Assembly (NCBI GenBank): GCA_051294375.1 | Contig: CM119267.1 | Location: forward strand, 12,781,081-12,845,080 | Source: Paraspadella gotoi | Lineage: Eukaryota > Chaetognatha | Direction: 5' to 3' | DNA: 64,000 nt | Shown here: one piece after another, positions 10,545 through 21,876 of the stretch | Layout of the letters: each line of letters opens with the position of its first letter | Numbering within the stretch: position 1 is the first letter of the stretch | Notes under the pieces: model-generated | Database searches by the model: none | Seen by the model: only the letters and a program-made list of their open reading frames with translations | What the model was told of the DNA's origin: nothing | Program-made: the position numbers and the translations under genes

Positions 10545-12990
10545 AACTTTTTATCGAGCCATGACCGGCGAGGCCGGTTCAGGCTCTATAATGTTTTAGA
10601 TTTGCTTCTTTGTGACGTCGTCGTCGGCGTCACGCTATTTTTATAAAAACTACTACGCTTTTATAGGTTTGGATGGGACTTACCGTTTTTTTTTAAATAA
10701 AAATTATTATGAATTATGATAAAGTTTTACAAAAGTGTGCGATCATAGTAAGTTAAAAATTTAGATATGGCTTCTCATCTTGAAATAGCTTCGATATTTT
10801 CGTATTACATTTGGATTTAAGTATTTTTTGTTTGAATTTCCACTTCATTATGATTTACTGCAATATGCAAATGAGATTATAGTATTCATTATAATATCAA
10901 AATTAGTATATAGAATAGCTTTAATCTAATTTACATATTGCAGTATATAATATTGGAGATGAAATTCAAAAAAATTTTTAAATCTAGTAATAAAAATGGG
11001 AAACTCAAAATAACTTTTTAATGAGAAGCTATATCTTAATTTTAATCCAAATAAAAATAAAATCTTACAAGCTGCGATTTGGAAAAAAATTGGGAAAATT
11101 TCCAATTGTAAGCAATTGTAACATATTTTTGCCTTTTCTTTTATTTCTTTATTATATATATAATTTTTTCATTTTTTTAATACTTATAATGACGTTTTAT
11201 AAAAATAAACCATGACGTTTTACGTTTTTCGTTTTCATTTTACGCATTAAACACTTTTATACTAGACATTTTTTGTTTTTACTTTAAACACTTTTTTTAC
11301 TTTTTCCGGTTTTACGATTATAAAAATTATTTTCAAAAAATCCTAGTTTTGCCCTTTACTTTAACATTTAATTATCACATTTTAGGTATATTTCTTTATG
11401 CTTTATATTTTTTCTTTTGCGTTCTTTTTTTCGTTAATTTTGTTTTTGTTTTTCTTTTAATAACGTTGTTTTCGTTTATGCTTTATATTTTTGTTTTTGT
11501 TTTGTTTTTGTCTTGAGTCCATTTAAACGTTTTGTCTCTTTGTTTTTTGATGTTTTTTTTTGTTTTATAAAATTTGAAATTTTGAACGCTTCTTTGACGT
11601 TATATTTTATAGTTTCTTATGAATTAGTTCATACATTTTATTTATGAGTCAATTTTAAACGTTTGGTGTCTTTTTTTTTTCTGTTGAATTTTATTAGTTT
11701 TAGTTTTATTTGTTTACTGCTTAAAATAGAAAAAAAAAAAAAAAAAATTTTTAGAAAAGACGAGTTCAGGCTCTGGAGTGACTGTACAGCGGCCTTCCGC
11801 AGCTGTCAAGCTTTGTCTCTCTTTCTCTCTTTCTCTCTCTCTCTCTCTCTTAACGATCTCTTGCGTGTTCTGTTCGTTTTTTGAACATTTCTGAATTATT
11901 TTTTTCCTTCTAAAAATTTTATTATCGCCATTTATTCCGCTCTTTTTTTTTTCTATACAAAACCCAAATTTATTTCTGAGATTTTCGTGGATTTTTTTTG
12001 AGAAAATGTGAAGTATAACTTACTTGACCTGGATTTCGTGGCCGTTGCAGGCAACGGAGTAAACAATGTCAAGGAACATGACCTAAAAACGCGTTTTGAA
12101 TGGCACGGAAAACGTTACGTGGATTAAAGGATCAACTTGACCGAGATCCCCGCCGTTTGCAACAGGCAACGGATAACCGATATAATTGGAAAGAAATTCG
12201 GTTCTTTTTCTTTCTCTTCTCTCTCTCTCTCTCTCTGATTATTTTTTTCCTTTTAAAACTTTTTTTTATCACCATTTATTCCGCGCTTTTTTCTCTTTTC
12301 CTGGATTTCGTGGCCGTTGCGAGGCAACGAGTAAACAATGTCAAGAACATAACCATAAACGCCTTTTCGCCTATCCTCTCAATCTCTCTCTCTCTCTCTC
12401 ATCTATCCTCTCTCTCCTCTCTCTCTCTCTCTCCCGCCTCTTCTCTCTATTCTCTCTCTCTCTCTACTATTTCTTTTTTTACCAAACAAAATTTTTATTC
12501 ACTTTTTTTTCACCACCGTCACTAGGCGAAGAGTAAACGAGTAAACGAGTTCCGGCTCTCTCTCTCTCCTGCTCTGATCGTTCTTTTTTGAAAAATTATG
12601 ATTATGTTTTTCCTTCTAAAAACTTTTTTATCGCGATTTATTCGGGGCTTTTTTCTCAATACAAAATCCCAAATTTACATCCGAGATTTCGTGGATACAT
12701 TTTAAAAAAAGTGAAGAATAACTTATAATGATATGCATTGTCACATATAAATCAGCTAATATGACCTATTACATATGCAGCACTTTCGCAGAATAATATA
12801 ATGCATGCATCACATATTAAAAAAAGTTTGTTTTTTATTTATTATTTAACTTTGGACCGGTTGGCCCACTATTGGCAAATTATATCTAAAATAGGAGTTG
12901 ATAAGAGAATATAGTCAAAATGAACATTACTTTTTTGTTATTCTTGATAATTTGTACTTTATTAAATTTATAAATATTTTTTGTGCTATA
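10545..12990 (+). repeat. Family A repeat, most complete copy
   Basis: Modules in order: a GC hairpin (GAGCC..GGCTC) with a GTCGTCGTCGGCGTCAC block at 10557-10635; a palindrome at 10761-11037; an AATTGTAAGCAATTGTAAC block near 11100; a GC-rich block with CTGTACAGCGGCC near 11780; CT tracts; the tail TTTACATCCGAGATTTCGTG; and a CCGGTTGGCCCAC block near 12855. The same modules recur in 13.08-13.33, 17.51-18.11, 26.1-26.4 and 53.3-60.4 kb. A short open stretch, 12043-12118 (FVAVAGNGVNNVKEHD and on), looks protein-like but is interrupted and unrecognised. Confidence 0.65.
10761..11037. repeat. Palindrome inside family A (octamer-bearing)
   Basis: AGATATGGCTTCTCAT at 10761 is mirrored by ATGAGAAGCTATATCT ending at 11037. 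ACTGCAATATGCAAAT is mirrored by ATTTACATATTGCAGT. The left half contains ATGCAAAT, the POU/octamer core. Other copies lie near 53.4, 54.8, 57.2, 57.8 and 60.3 kb. Confidence 0.7.
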
Positions 12991-13079
12991 TATTTAATCA
13001 TTTTTATCTTTTTTTAAATAATAATTTTTGAGTTGTGTATAAAAATATTTTTATAAATTAAATAAATATGCAATATAAA

Positions 13080-13130
13080 ATTTGCCTCGGTCTGGTTTCT
13101 TCCTAAAAAAAGAACAATCTTTTTCTCTCG

Positions 13131-13179
<49 letters not shown>

Positions 13180-13330
13180 TTTTTTTCCTTCTAAAAACTT
13201 TTATTATCGCCATTTATTCGCCGCTTTTTCTCATACAAATCCAAAATTTACATCCGAGATTTTCGTGGATTTTTATTTATTATTCTCTCTATATTTCTCC
13301 TCCTCAACTCAACCTCTCTTCTCTCTCTCC
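13080..13330 (+). repeat. Family A 3' module with (CT)n tract
   Basis: A (CT)n tract (about 13126-13188) is followed by the family A tail: a CTTCTAAAAACTTTTATTAT-type segment, then ACATCCGAGATTTTCGTGGA. It leads directly into the 13.37-13.64 kb minisatellite, as at 26.39, 55.7 and 59.4 kb. Confidence 0.65.
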
Positions 13331-13365
13331 TCTCTCTTTTTCTCTCTCTCTAATTAACTCATCAC

Positions 13366-13640
13366 GTCAATGAATGACTAGCATCGCATCAATGAAATTA
13401 CTATCATCGCATCAATGAATGACTATCATCGCATCAATGAATGATTATCATCTGATCAATGAAGGACTATCATTCGCATCAATGAATGACTATCATCGAC
13501 ATCCATCATTTGGTTATCATCGCATCAATCCTCTCGGTTATTCAACGCGATCATATATAGAGTATCATCTCCGCCCTCAATATTTGTTATGCATACGCAA
13601 TCAATATTTGGTTATCATCAAAAGCAGGCTCGTTCCCTAT
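13366..13640 (+). repeat. Minisatellite, unit near 23-24 bases
   Basis: Units of the form CATCGCATCAATGAATGACTAT repeat with indels to about 13500, then diverge to ATCGCATCAATATTTGGTT forms. The array ends at CTTTTAAGATTTTTT, as does the related array at 26390-26640. Confidence 0.8.
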
Positions 13641-13664
13641 TGCTTTTAAGATTTTTTTTAGCAG

Positions 13665-13716
13665 ATCTGTATTGAACGGTTGTGTCACTAACACATAACA
13701 ATAATTACTGTCTCTT
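13665..13716 (+). mobile_element. SINE-like repeat, copy 5 (3' end only)
   Basis: Only the terminus TATTGAACGGTTnTGTCA followed by the AACAATAATTACTGTCTCT tail is present, matching the tail of the copy at 24963-25194. Confidence 0.55.
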
Positions 13717-14973
13717 TATAAAAAAACTTAATGAGAAAGTTCATTGTGAAGAAGTAAACATCGTTATTCGTTAATTAGCCTTGTTCTTTTAACAGTAATG
13801 TGCCTCGACCATCAACCATCTTCCCGATCCAACCACCCACCAACCTAGCCAATCCTTTCTAGGTTTTCACCGCCATCGTCATCTTTCTTAATTTTTGATA
13901 TTCAAACCCGCGCATTATAATCCTTATACGACCGAGCCTCGGCGAAGCGAGAAAAACGCGTCTCAAAAATGGACACGGCGCCGGAACGGGCAGTTGGCGT
14001 TGCGGGAAATAGCTCCGGAGCGATGGAAATGGATTGGGTGCGGCGTAAGCCGGACCGGGGAGAGGAGACGAAACGAATTTGTGATAATGTCTGAAGTGAA
14101 CGCGAAAAAACTTTCGATTTATTTTTAGGCGAAAATTCTGTTACGGCAAATAAACTCTTGTCTAGGAAATATAAACTCATTTCTAGAATATTTAAGATTA
14201 AAAAGCTATTTCTGTCGCTGACAATTCGTTCTTTATACCACTTTGGTAGATTCTAAACAAAAGGTTTATCGACCAGGCGCGAGTTTCCATTAACTACATT
14301 AAAATACGAATTGGATAGTCAAAGTTCGTCGGCCCCCGATAAATATTCGGTTTTTAGACATCCTTTTTATCTTCACAAAAATTGTTTCTTACTTGATTTA
14401 TTTTCCCGAGAAATTAAGACGCAATTCAAATTTGTCTGTTTTATTCTTTCTCTTTTGTTTGAGTTCGCATCAGGTGTGTTGACGTTGATCCGCATTTAAG
14501 GCAATCTCGCCACCCTCAGCCCCCAACCACCATCACCGCTACCACAGCCACTCTCTGCCACCAACCACCATGAATGCCACCAACGCCACCGCCGAAGAGC
14601 GAAAACTTAATTTTCTTCATGGATGCACCTGCGGTAAATGGTGGCGAAAGCGGCTGCGGCGGCTTCGGCGTCTCTGTCGGCGGCGGCTGCGTCGACGTCC
14701 GAAAATATTTACGGCATTGGCATCGCTTGGTCTTGCGATTGAAAGACTGTCTTTCTTTCAAGCGCGGGAGCGAACGTGCGATATCTTCGGCGAAGATAAA
14801 GAACGTGGGAAGAATAAATCACCACCTAAACCTTGAGCATCATGAATTAAGCTCAGCTGCTGCGGCGGCGGCAGACGCGCTGGCGGCGACGGCGTCCACT
14901 GCCGCAGCATCAACTGCTGTAGCGGCAGCCGCACTTGAGAAAAAACTTGGCGGACTTGGGAATAAGATTTAAT

Positions 14974-15028
<55 letters not shown>

Positions 15029-15357
15029 CGTTTCTTCGGTTCGCCTTTTTAACTTTTACCGGATGATTTCTCTCCCGGCAACGCGGAAAAGATATTTCCT
15101 GGATGGAACCAAATTTCCGTCCGACCGACTGTCTGACGTGTCTGTTTCTGAAAATGTTTGATCATCTTCGGTTTATTTTCTTTTTATTTTTTATGGGTTC
15201 GTTTTTCTTTATTGTCTTTCTTTCTTTCCATTTTTTCTCTTCTTCGGATCAAGTCCCACGCTTTTCCTTTCGATTCCGTTAAAACTTTTTTGTATAAATC
15301 AACTCGCTGCATCTTGACTGAAATTCTTAGTAACTGTTAAATCACACCTTTTCAAAC
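13717..15357. other. Mixed DNA with two GC/CpG-rich patches and a (GA)n tract
   Basis: GC-rich patches lie at about 13900-14070 and 14510-14960; a pure (GA)n tract fills about 14976-15027. Apart from the uncertain alanine-rich ORF listed separately, no exon could be supported. Confidence 0.5.
14574..14972 (+). CDS. Uncertain alanine-rich ORF, 132 codons
   Basis: This frame is GC-rich compared with its surroundings and ends in a stop just before a (GA)n tract. The first part is proline- and glycine-rich, and residues about 92-122 are almost pure alanine with serine and threonine (AAAAAADALAATASTAAAST). Alternative frames of the same GC-rich patch are also open, so the length may only reflect base composition. 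No domain, signal peptide or splice site supports it. It could be an exon of a low-complexity protein or a non-coding GCN repeat. Confidence 0.2.
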   Translation: MPPTPPPKSENLIFFMDAPAVNGGESGCGGFGVSVGGGCVDVRKYLRHWHRLVLRLKDCLSFKRGSERAISSAKIKNVGRINHHLNLEHHELSSAAAAAADALAATASTAAASTAVAAAALEKKLGGLGNKI

Positions 15358-16622
15358 AAGTTTGAGCAAACATTGTCGGATCTGCCTACGATAAGTAAGC
15401 GGTAATAAGCTAATCCGAAGATAAATCATAGTAATTTTTCTGATTCTCAATTTGTGATTATTACAAATCATATCAGACTTCTTAATAAATCTATGAAAAA
15501 ATCTATAAATCAATTGATCTATCAATCATTACCAGTAACTGTGCCAATAACTTGCAAAATTTGGTCAACTTTCATAATAATCAACTTGCATAATTAAAAC
15601 CACTTTTGGTCAATTGACATAATTTGGTCATCTGGCATAATTTGGTAAACAGGCATAATTAGGTCAATTTTCATAATTTGGTAAATTGTCGTAATTTGGT
15701 CAACTGGCATAATTTGCTCAACTGCAAAATTTGGTCAACCGGCATAATTTGGTTAATTGGCATAATTTGGTCAATCAATTAATCATTCAATCAATCAATC
15801 AATCAGAGAGAGATAGAGAGAAACTTTTAAAAATTGACATAAATATGTGTTTGGTTTTCTGTTTTAAACTCTTTTTTACTCCTACGATTCCATCTAAAAC
15901 TTATAAAAAAAAAAATTAAAAAAAACTTATATCCAGCTTAATCTCATAGTTTCCTACCCACACACAAAATTTCATTTCAATTGATCTATCCAATTTTAAT
16001 CAATATAATAATTATGAGTCAATATAAATAAAATTCTTCAAGCAAATATGACTTTTGTTTTTTCCATTTAAACTCATTTCCACTCGCACGATCATTAGTG
16101 GTAATTAATTAGTAAATTAATAAATTAATTAATTTGATCCGAAATGCTTGTTTTTAGGTTTTTGTCACTTATCACAACAAAAGCAACGACGACGATGATG
16201 GCGACGACGATAATAATGCCGATAACGATTGACTTGATTGATTGATTGATTAAATAATTAATTAATTGATAAATAAACTGATTGATTGAATAATAAATTA
16301 ATATATAAATAATTGACCAATTTAATAATTAATTGATTAATTAATTGACTGATTAGTTAACTGAATAATTATTTGATTAATTAATACATCTTGCATTTAC
16401 ATTTAATATAAAAATAAAAAGAAACAATTATTAATGAAACAGTTTTTTTGTTTTTTCCATTTAAACTCTTTTCCCTTCCCACAATTCCATCATATCTAGC
16501 TCAATCACACACTTCCCTACCCACACAAAAAATTTCATTCCAATCCATCCATCCATTCACGAGTAATTGGAATTTTTTGCTAAAGTTGGACGGACGGACT
16601 TAGTTTTTTTTGCATAAATTGT
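15358..16622 (+). mobile_element. Family C element, left part (interrupted by the PLE)
   Basis: It starts with CAAGTTTGAGCAAACATTG and TCGGATCTGCC, then holds an 18-bp minisatellite, the CATTTAAACTCATTTCCACT block, TTAATTAA-rich sequence and GGACGGAC just before 16600. It breaks at TTTTTTGCATAAATT where the PLE inverted arm begins. The missing right end (ATAATTTATCATAATTCGAT to GCAGATCCGAC) lies beyond the PLE at about 20600-20657. A copy in opposite orientation spans 44540-45593. Confidence 0.75.
15545..15778 (+). repeat. 18-19-bp minisatellite
   Basis: Units of CATAATTTGGTCAACTGG repeat about a dozen times with substitutions. The complement-orientation array is at 45097-45390 in the other family C copy. 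Confidence 0.85.
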
Positions 16623-16624
16623 CA

Positions 16625-17278
16625 GCAAAAAACAAAAGTTTATTTTGTTAGATGTTACAACGATTTATTTATTAGCATTAACAAGACGGACATGTTTAGA
16701 CTCTGTTGTGCGAGTCTTTATCAGCGTTTGGTATTAACAATTATTTAGAGACATAAGTTAGGGAGAGAGAGAGAGAGATAGAGAGAGAGTTTCCAACAAA
16801 GAATTGAGTAAAGGATAGTGGTCAGATATGAGGACAGGTGAAGGTAAGGACAGGGAAGAAGGAGTAAGTATTGTGAAATGGTGAAAATGAGAGTGAGAGA
16901 GAGAGAGAGACAAAAAATCAATACATTTGGCAATGTACAATAAAGATAAATAAGTAGACTTGGAAAAAATTGAAAAATTAGCTAAAGGAATAATAGTAAC
17001 AAAAAGAATAAATAAATAATTTAAGTGAAAATAAAAAATGAAAAAAAGATGAAAATATGTAATTGAGGGTTAGATAAGTTTAGAGTTAGTGAAAAATAAG
17101 TTAAAGAAAAAGCTCAAAAATTATGAGCCGAAGGTTCATAGGCCCGATTAACCATTACGCCCTATCGTATCAGCCCGCAATTCCATTTTTAATGGAATGA
17201 TGAAGGAGTTGGGAAGAATTCTCACTCCTCTTGTCGGAAACCCGCACCATCTTAGAAATTCTTTTGATCTGACAGAAA
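16625..17278 (+). repeat. PLE left terminal inverted arm
   Basis: This roughly 650-base arm is the inverted copy of 19913-20570. It contains an HHR remnant at its outer end, two GA-rich tracts (16763-16789, 16890-16910), AT-rich sequence, and at its inner end the start of the RT reading frame from about 17152. PLEs are known to carry terminal repeats in direct or inverted order. Confidence 0.85.
16680..16735 (-). ncRNA. Mutated hammerhead motif in the PLE left arm
   Basis: The minus strand reads CTGATAA (expected CTGATGA), a perfect 5-bp stem II (GACUC with GAGUC), then TAAAC (expected GAAAC), AT and GTC. Two catalytic-core bases are changed, so it should be inactive. The architecture equals the intact copies near 61.07 and 63.6 kb. 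Confidence 0.55.
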
Positions 17279-17548
17279 AGCTGCAGCATATCATAGTGCC
17301 CGATACTCATCTCTTGGTTTTGTGCGACCTAAAGAGCATGTTTACAAATATGCCTCAGGGATTGGCGTTAACATACCAGAACGCCGCCTGAAGGAAGACC
17401 GGCTGTTGCACGAGCATATGCCAATCCAATTGGATGATATCATGGCGCTGCTGCGGTTGGACCTGGAACTGGCATGCTTCAGGTTCGATGGACGGTACTA
17501 TGTCAACGGATAACCGATATAATTGGAAAGAAATTCGGTTTTTCTTTT

Positions 17549-17588
<40 letters not shown>

Positions 17589-17720
17589 TATTTTTTTCCT
17601 TCTAAAAACTTTTTTTATCACCATTTATTCCGCGCTTTTTTCTCTTTTCCTGGATTTCGTGGCCGTTGCGAGGCAACGAGTAAACAATGTCAAGGAACAT
17701 AACCTAATAAACGCGTTTCG

Positions 17721-17763
<43 letters not shown>

Positions 17764-19775
17764 CTCTCTCTCTCTCTCTCTCTCTCTTTCGCTTTCTCTC
17801 TTTCTCTCTCTCTCTCTATTTCTTTTTTTTAACAAAAAAAATTTTATTCACTTTTTTTTTCACCACCGTCACTAGGCGACGAGTAAACGAGTAAACGAGT
17901 TCCGGCTCTCTCTCTCTCCTGCGTGATCGTTCTTTTTTTGAAAAATTATGATTATGTTTTTCCTTCTAAAAACTTTTATTATCGCGATTTATTCGGGGCT
18001 TTTTTCTCAATACAAAATCCCAAATTTACATCCGAGATTTTCGTGGATTTTTATTTTATTATTCTCTCTATATTTCTCTCTATCAATCTCTCTCTCCTCT
18101 CTCTCCTCTATTGTAATTAATGAATACTGTTCCCCAAACAATGTAAGCAAAATATTTTTTGTACTCCTTAATCATACTATCCTTGTTTGATCATTCAAAT
18201 AAAATTTATGCTCCCCAGTGCTCCACTCTAATGTCCAGCCTGGTAGCTTAGGGATGGGCAAATCAACCTCAAGTCCTCTGGCAGATTTTCTATATGGAGG
18301 ACTATGAGGTGGAAGCTTTGGCTTCTTTTCAATCTCTGCATGGGGCAGAGTCAGTTCTTTTCTGGTATTGGAAAGCAGACGATACCATCCTGGCCGTGCG
18401 CAAGGATCTCACGGTACCTTACTGACCCATCTGAACAGCATCAAAGCTACCATCAAGTGGACATGTGAAAAGGTGAATGGTCAAATTGCAATGCTCAATG
18501 TGCTTGTAAAGCGCAAAGAGGGCGGCTCGTTGGAATTTTCAGTATATTGCAAACCAACCCACACTGACCAATACATTCCCTTTGATTCGCATGCTCCCTT
18601 GTTGAATAAGCTCGCCACGGTCAGGTCCTTTATCAGAAAAGCTTGACTGATTCCATCGACCCTGAGCTTCAGGCCGCTGAGCTTGAGCATGTCAAAAGAG
18701 CCCTGGCAATCAAAGGTTACCCTCTGTGGGCTTTTGAGAAGGCCAGGTTCCGGCTGAACCAGGCTGAGGGCAGTGGCCACCAAGGGGCTGCCCTAGTAGC
18801 TGCTGATGATGCAAGCTCAGCCTTCGCCCCCCAGGAGGAAGAATGAGGCCTTGCTGCTGAAGGACCTACTGCGCCCACCACAGCAAAATTGGGAGATAAG
18901 CAGAAGCGCCTCAAGGCTGTAGGTCACTTGTCCCTCCCCTACCACCAGGGGATCACTGAAACTTTGGTGCAGGTGCTGGCAAAGCAGGGAATCTCCACTT
19001 CAGTGACAACCCGCGGCTCTTTGCGTGAGCAATTGGTGAAACCGAAAGACAAAATCCCCAGACTGAAAACATTAAGAGCTGTCTCTTGGGCGGCCTATGC
19101 AGGGGCGGGCAACCAAGCCTGTGCAGCAGCATACATGGGTGAGACAGAGAAGTCTCTGTCAGATCAGTTCCAACAGCACAAAAAGCCATACAGAGTTGCT
19201 CGGGGCCACTACTTGTCAGCATAACAGAACATTCGGCTAATACAGGCCATCTGTTCAGAGAAACTTACTGTCTCATGCTGTGCCATGACCAAAACTGGTT
19301 CTCAAGAGATATTAGAGAGGCAATCTACATCAAAGCCCTCGAGCCCTCGCTGAACAGTGATGGAGGACGATTTGATCTCCCTCCAAGCTATGATTTGCTA
19401 ATCAAGTTGGTGGTGGAACGCCCCACACCGCCCCAACTGCACGGTGATTGCCCTGTCCCCACTCAACAGGTCAGACGGAGGCCCCTCAGCAGGCAATGGA
19501 CGTCCGATGCCACTCCCAAGCCTGCAGCAACTTGGTGCGACTCTTCTTGCACTGAGCGTCGCCCAAAACGCCGACTGCAGGAAGAGGGAGAAGAGTCTGT
19601 ATCTCCTGCACCTAAACAGGCAAAAACAGGCAGTCACCCACCTCACCGGCAAATGAGAGAAGGGCTTTCGGTAGGCCTATCAGGCCAAAGAGATATTCGA
19701 GTAGCTCTCGGCATATTCCTAGGCGGTTCACTGCCTGACCCCAACATGTCGCACTCTAGAAAAATATCCTCTTAG
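17152..19775 (+). pseudogene. Penelope-like element reverse transcriptase / GIY-YIG polyprotein, broken
   Basis: PLEs encode one protein with an RT domain and a C-terminal GIY-YIG nuclease. Visible RT blocks are RPIVSARN (from 17158), motif A LCDLKSMFTNMP (about 17317-17352), motif B-like GMGKSTSSPLAD (about 18251), FYMEDYE (about 18290), and a motif C region where the usual YxDD is KADD (about 18372-18383). Then follow the connector (THTDQYIPFDSH; LPYHQGITETL) and GIY-YIG features: YMGETEKSL (about 19132), EHSANTGH, FSRDIREAIYI, PSLNSDGG. The gene is dead: at least five frameshifts (near 17380, 18287, 18400, 18645, 19215), an in-frame stop near 18845, and a family A insertion at 17514-18115. 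The N-terminus upstream of RPIVS is missing. Some single-base shifts could be sequencing errors. Confidence 0.88.
17514..18115 (+). repeat. Family A segment inserted in the PLE RT domain
   Basis: The segment runs from ATAACCGATATAATTGGAAA through two (CT)n tracts to the ATTCTCTCTATATTTCTC tail. It is nearly the same as 12178-12715. It separates RT motif A from motif B, so it arrived after the PLE, or by recombination at the shared CAACGGATAACCG. Confidence 0.75.
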
Positions 19776-20269
19776 TCTATGACAGGTCAATGACCCGAAC
19801 ACATTGCCAACGTCCCCCTTTTGCCCGGCCAGGGGGGGCCAGCTCATTTTTGAGCTCTTTCTTTAACTTATTTTTCTATTTTTCTCTCCCTCACTTATAT
19901 ATACTTATATATATTTCTGTCAGATCAAGAGAATTTCTGAGATGGTGCGGGTTTCTGACAAGAGGAGTGAGAATTCTTACCAACTCCTTCATCATTCCAT
20001 TAAAAATGGAATTGCGGGCTGATACAATAGGGCGTAACATTTAATCGGTCTTATGAACCTTCGGCTCATAATTTTGAGCTCACATTTTTTAGCTTTTTCT
20101 TTAATTTATTTTTCACTAACTCTAAACTTATCTATCCCTCACTTACATATTTTCATCTTCTTTTTCATTTTTCATTTTTCACTTAAATTATTTATTTATT
20201 CTTTTTGTTACTATTATTCCTTTAGCTAATTTTTCAATTTTTTCAAAGTATACTTATTAGAGTTCCCCA

Positions 20270-20279
20270 NNNNNNNNNN
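20270..20279. other. 10-N assembly gap inside a short palindrome
   Basis: The gap is flanked by TTAGAGTTCCCCA on the left and TGGGGAACTCTAA on the right, which are exact inverted copies and are absent from the corresponding place in the left PLE arm. Confidence 0.95.
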
Positions 20280-20477
20280 CTGGGGAACTCTAATACTTAT
20301 TTATCTTTATTGTACATCTCCCTCACTCACATTTTCACCATTTTACAATACTTACTCCTTCTTCTTCCCTGTCCTTACCTTCACCTGTCCTTGCATCTGA
20401 CAATTAGCCTTTACTCAATTCTTTGTTGGAAACTCTCTCTCTCTCTCTCCCTAACTTATGTCTTTAAAAAATTGTTA

Positions 20478-20525
20478 AACCAAACGCGCAACAGAGTCGA
20501 AACAAGTCCGTCTTGTTAATGCTAA
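20478..20525 (+). ncRNA. Partial hammerhead motif in the PLE right arm
   Basis: Only the 3' half survives: the 3' side of stem II (GAGTC), then GAAAC, AA, GTC and the stem I strand CGTCTTGTTAATG. CTGATGA and the 5' side of stem II are deleted, so no ribozyme can form. Confidence 0.45.
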
Positions 20526-20589
20526 TAAAAAATTGTTGTAACATCTAACAAAATAAACTTTTTTTTCCGCAAATTCAAAAAAGAGAGAA

Positions 20590-20657
20590 AATAACACAAA
20601 ATGCATAATTTATCATAATTCGATTACTTATAAGCAGATCCGACTAAAAGATTCAAA
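20590..20657 (+). mobile_element. Family C element, right end beyond the PLE
   Basis: GCATAATTTATCATAATTCG followed by GCAGATCCGAC is the family C right terminus, complementary to the GTCGGATCTGC left end at 15377. It completes the element broken at 16622. Confidence 0.7.
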
Positions 20658-20985
20658 GAAAGAGAGAGAGTGAGAGAGAAAGAGAGCGAGAAAGAGAGAG
20701 AGAGAGAAAGTTGCCAGGCGACACTGAACAGCTCCCGCGGTTGTTAGTGACCTCATAAAGGCTGAAAAATACAGACGCAGCTAGGGGGTTGTGGCTGCGT
20801 CATCAATTTCAGCCTAGTGCCCGACCCCCAGTGGAACGGAAGAAAGGGAGAACACGAAAGAGGGAGGGAGAAGGAGCAGAGAAGAGACAGGGAGAGCGAG
20901 TGCAAGAGAGTAAAATAAATTTAAAAAAAAAGAAAAAAAAACATCGTAAAAAAGTGTTATTTTTTGCATCCGCGGGAGAGCAAGT

Positions 20986-21043
<58 letters not shown>

Positions 21044-21809
21044 CGCAAGGCCTTTTTAGTTGAGTCTAGGGATTCGTGTTTGATACTTTCCTTATATATT
21101 ATTTTTCTTCTCTGTTTCTTTTTTTTTCTCGTTTGAGAACTCAGTTTGGTGGGTGGCTTTTGTTTGGGGTGGTTTTCATAAAAAATGTAAATCCCAAAAT
21201 AAAAAAAATAATTTTCAGCGAGACATTTTTATATTTTGGGATAATATTTTGTGTGTATCTCTTTCTTTTTCTCTTTGGTATTTCTCTAACATTATATGTC
21301 TCTTTCTCTTTTTCTCTCTTTCTCTTTCTTTTTATCTCACACTCAACAAAGTACAATTGAGATATGGCTTCGATTCCTCTCGCTTTCCTGTGTCACATCT
21401 TGATGTCCTCATTATTTTTCCTCTTCAGTCTCGCGAATATTTTCATCTCCCTTTTTTTATATCAAAGTTCGAGAAATAAGACGCCTCCTTCAGTCTTCTT
21501 AACACACTGTCTTTTTTCACATTTTTTTATTTTTATTTTTTGCATTTTTTTCTCTTTTTTAAGATTCTTGTCACTTTTTAACCTTTTTAATCTCTAATAC
21601 TTTTTTAAAATCTTTTTTCCTCCTTTTCACCCTTTCCTTTTCTCAAATGTGACTCTTAAAAAGTCTTATTCAATATTCTTTTTCTCGTGACAATCTTTAT
21701 GAAATGTTCGTTAAATAGTTTTCCCTCTTCGCTCTTATCTCTTTATTCACATCACAAGACATAAACTCGAGAGACTATGAATCTTCTCAATCGTGGGGGA
21801 ATTCTAATT

Positions 21810-21876
<67 letters not shown>

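Larger units (their letters stand above)
19913..20570 (-). repeat. PLE right terminal inverted arm
   Basis: Inverted copy of 16625-17278. Its inner end carries an antisense copy of the RT start region (complement of RPIVSARN near 20015-20040). It differs by indels and by a short palindromic insert around a 10-N gap at 20270-20279 that the left arm lacks. Confidence 0.85.

Noticed and set aside
12100-12536. ORFs of 116-141 codons
   Set aside because: Mostly CT-tract translation (SLSLSL); the short protein-like start belongs to the family A repeat and is interrupted in every copy.
13366-13640. Possible CRISPR-like array
   Set aside because: Units are contiguous with no unique spacers, in a eukaryotic context; it is a minisatellite.
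20789-21360. ORFs of 79-115 codons on both strands
   Set aside because: They are carried by GA repeats and T-rich sequence, with no splice signals or recognisable motif.
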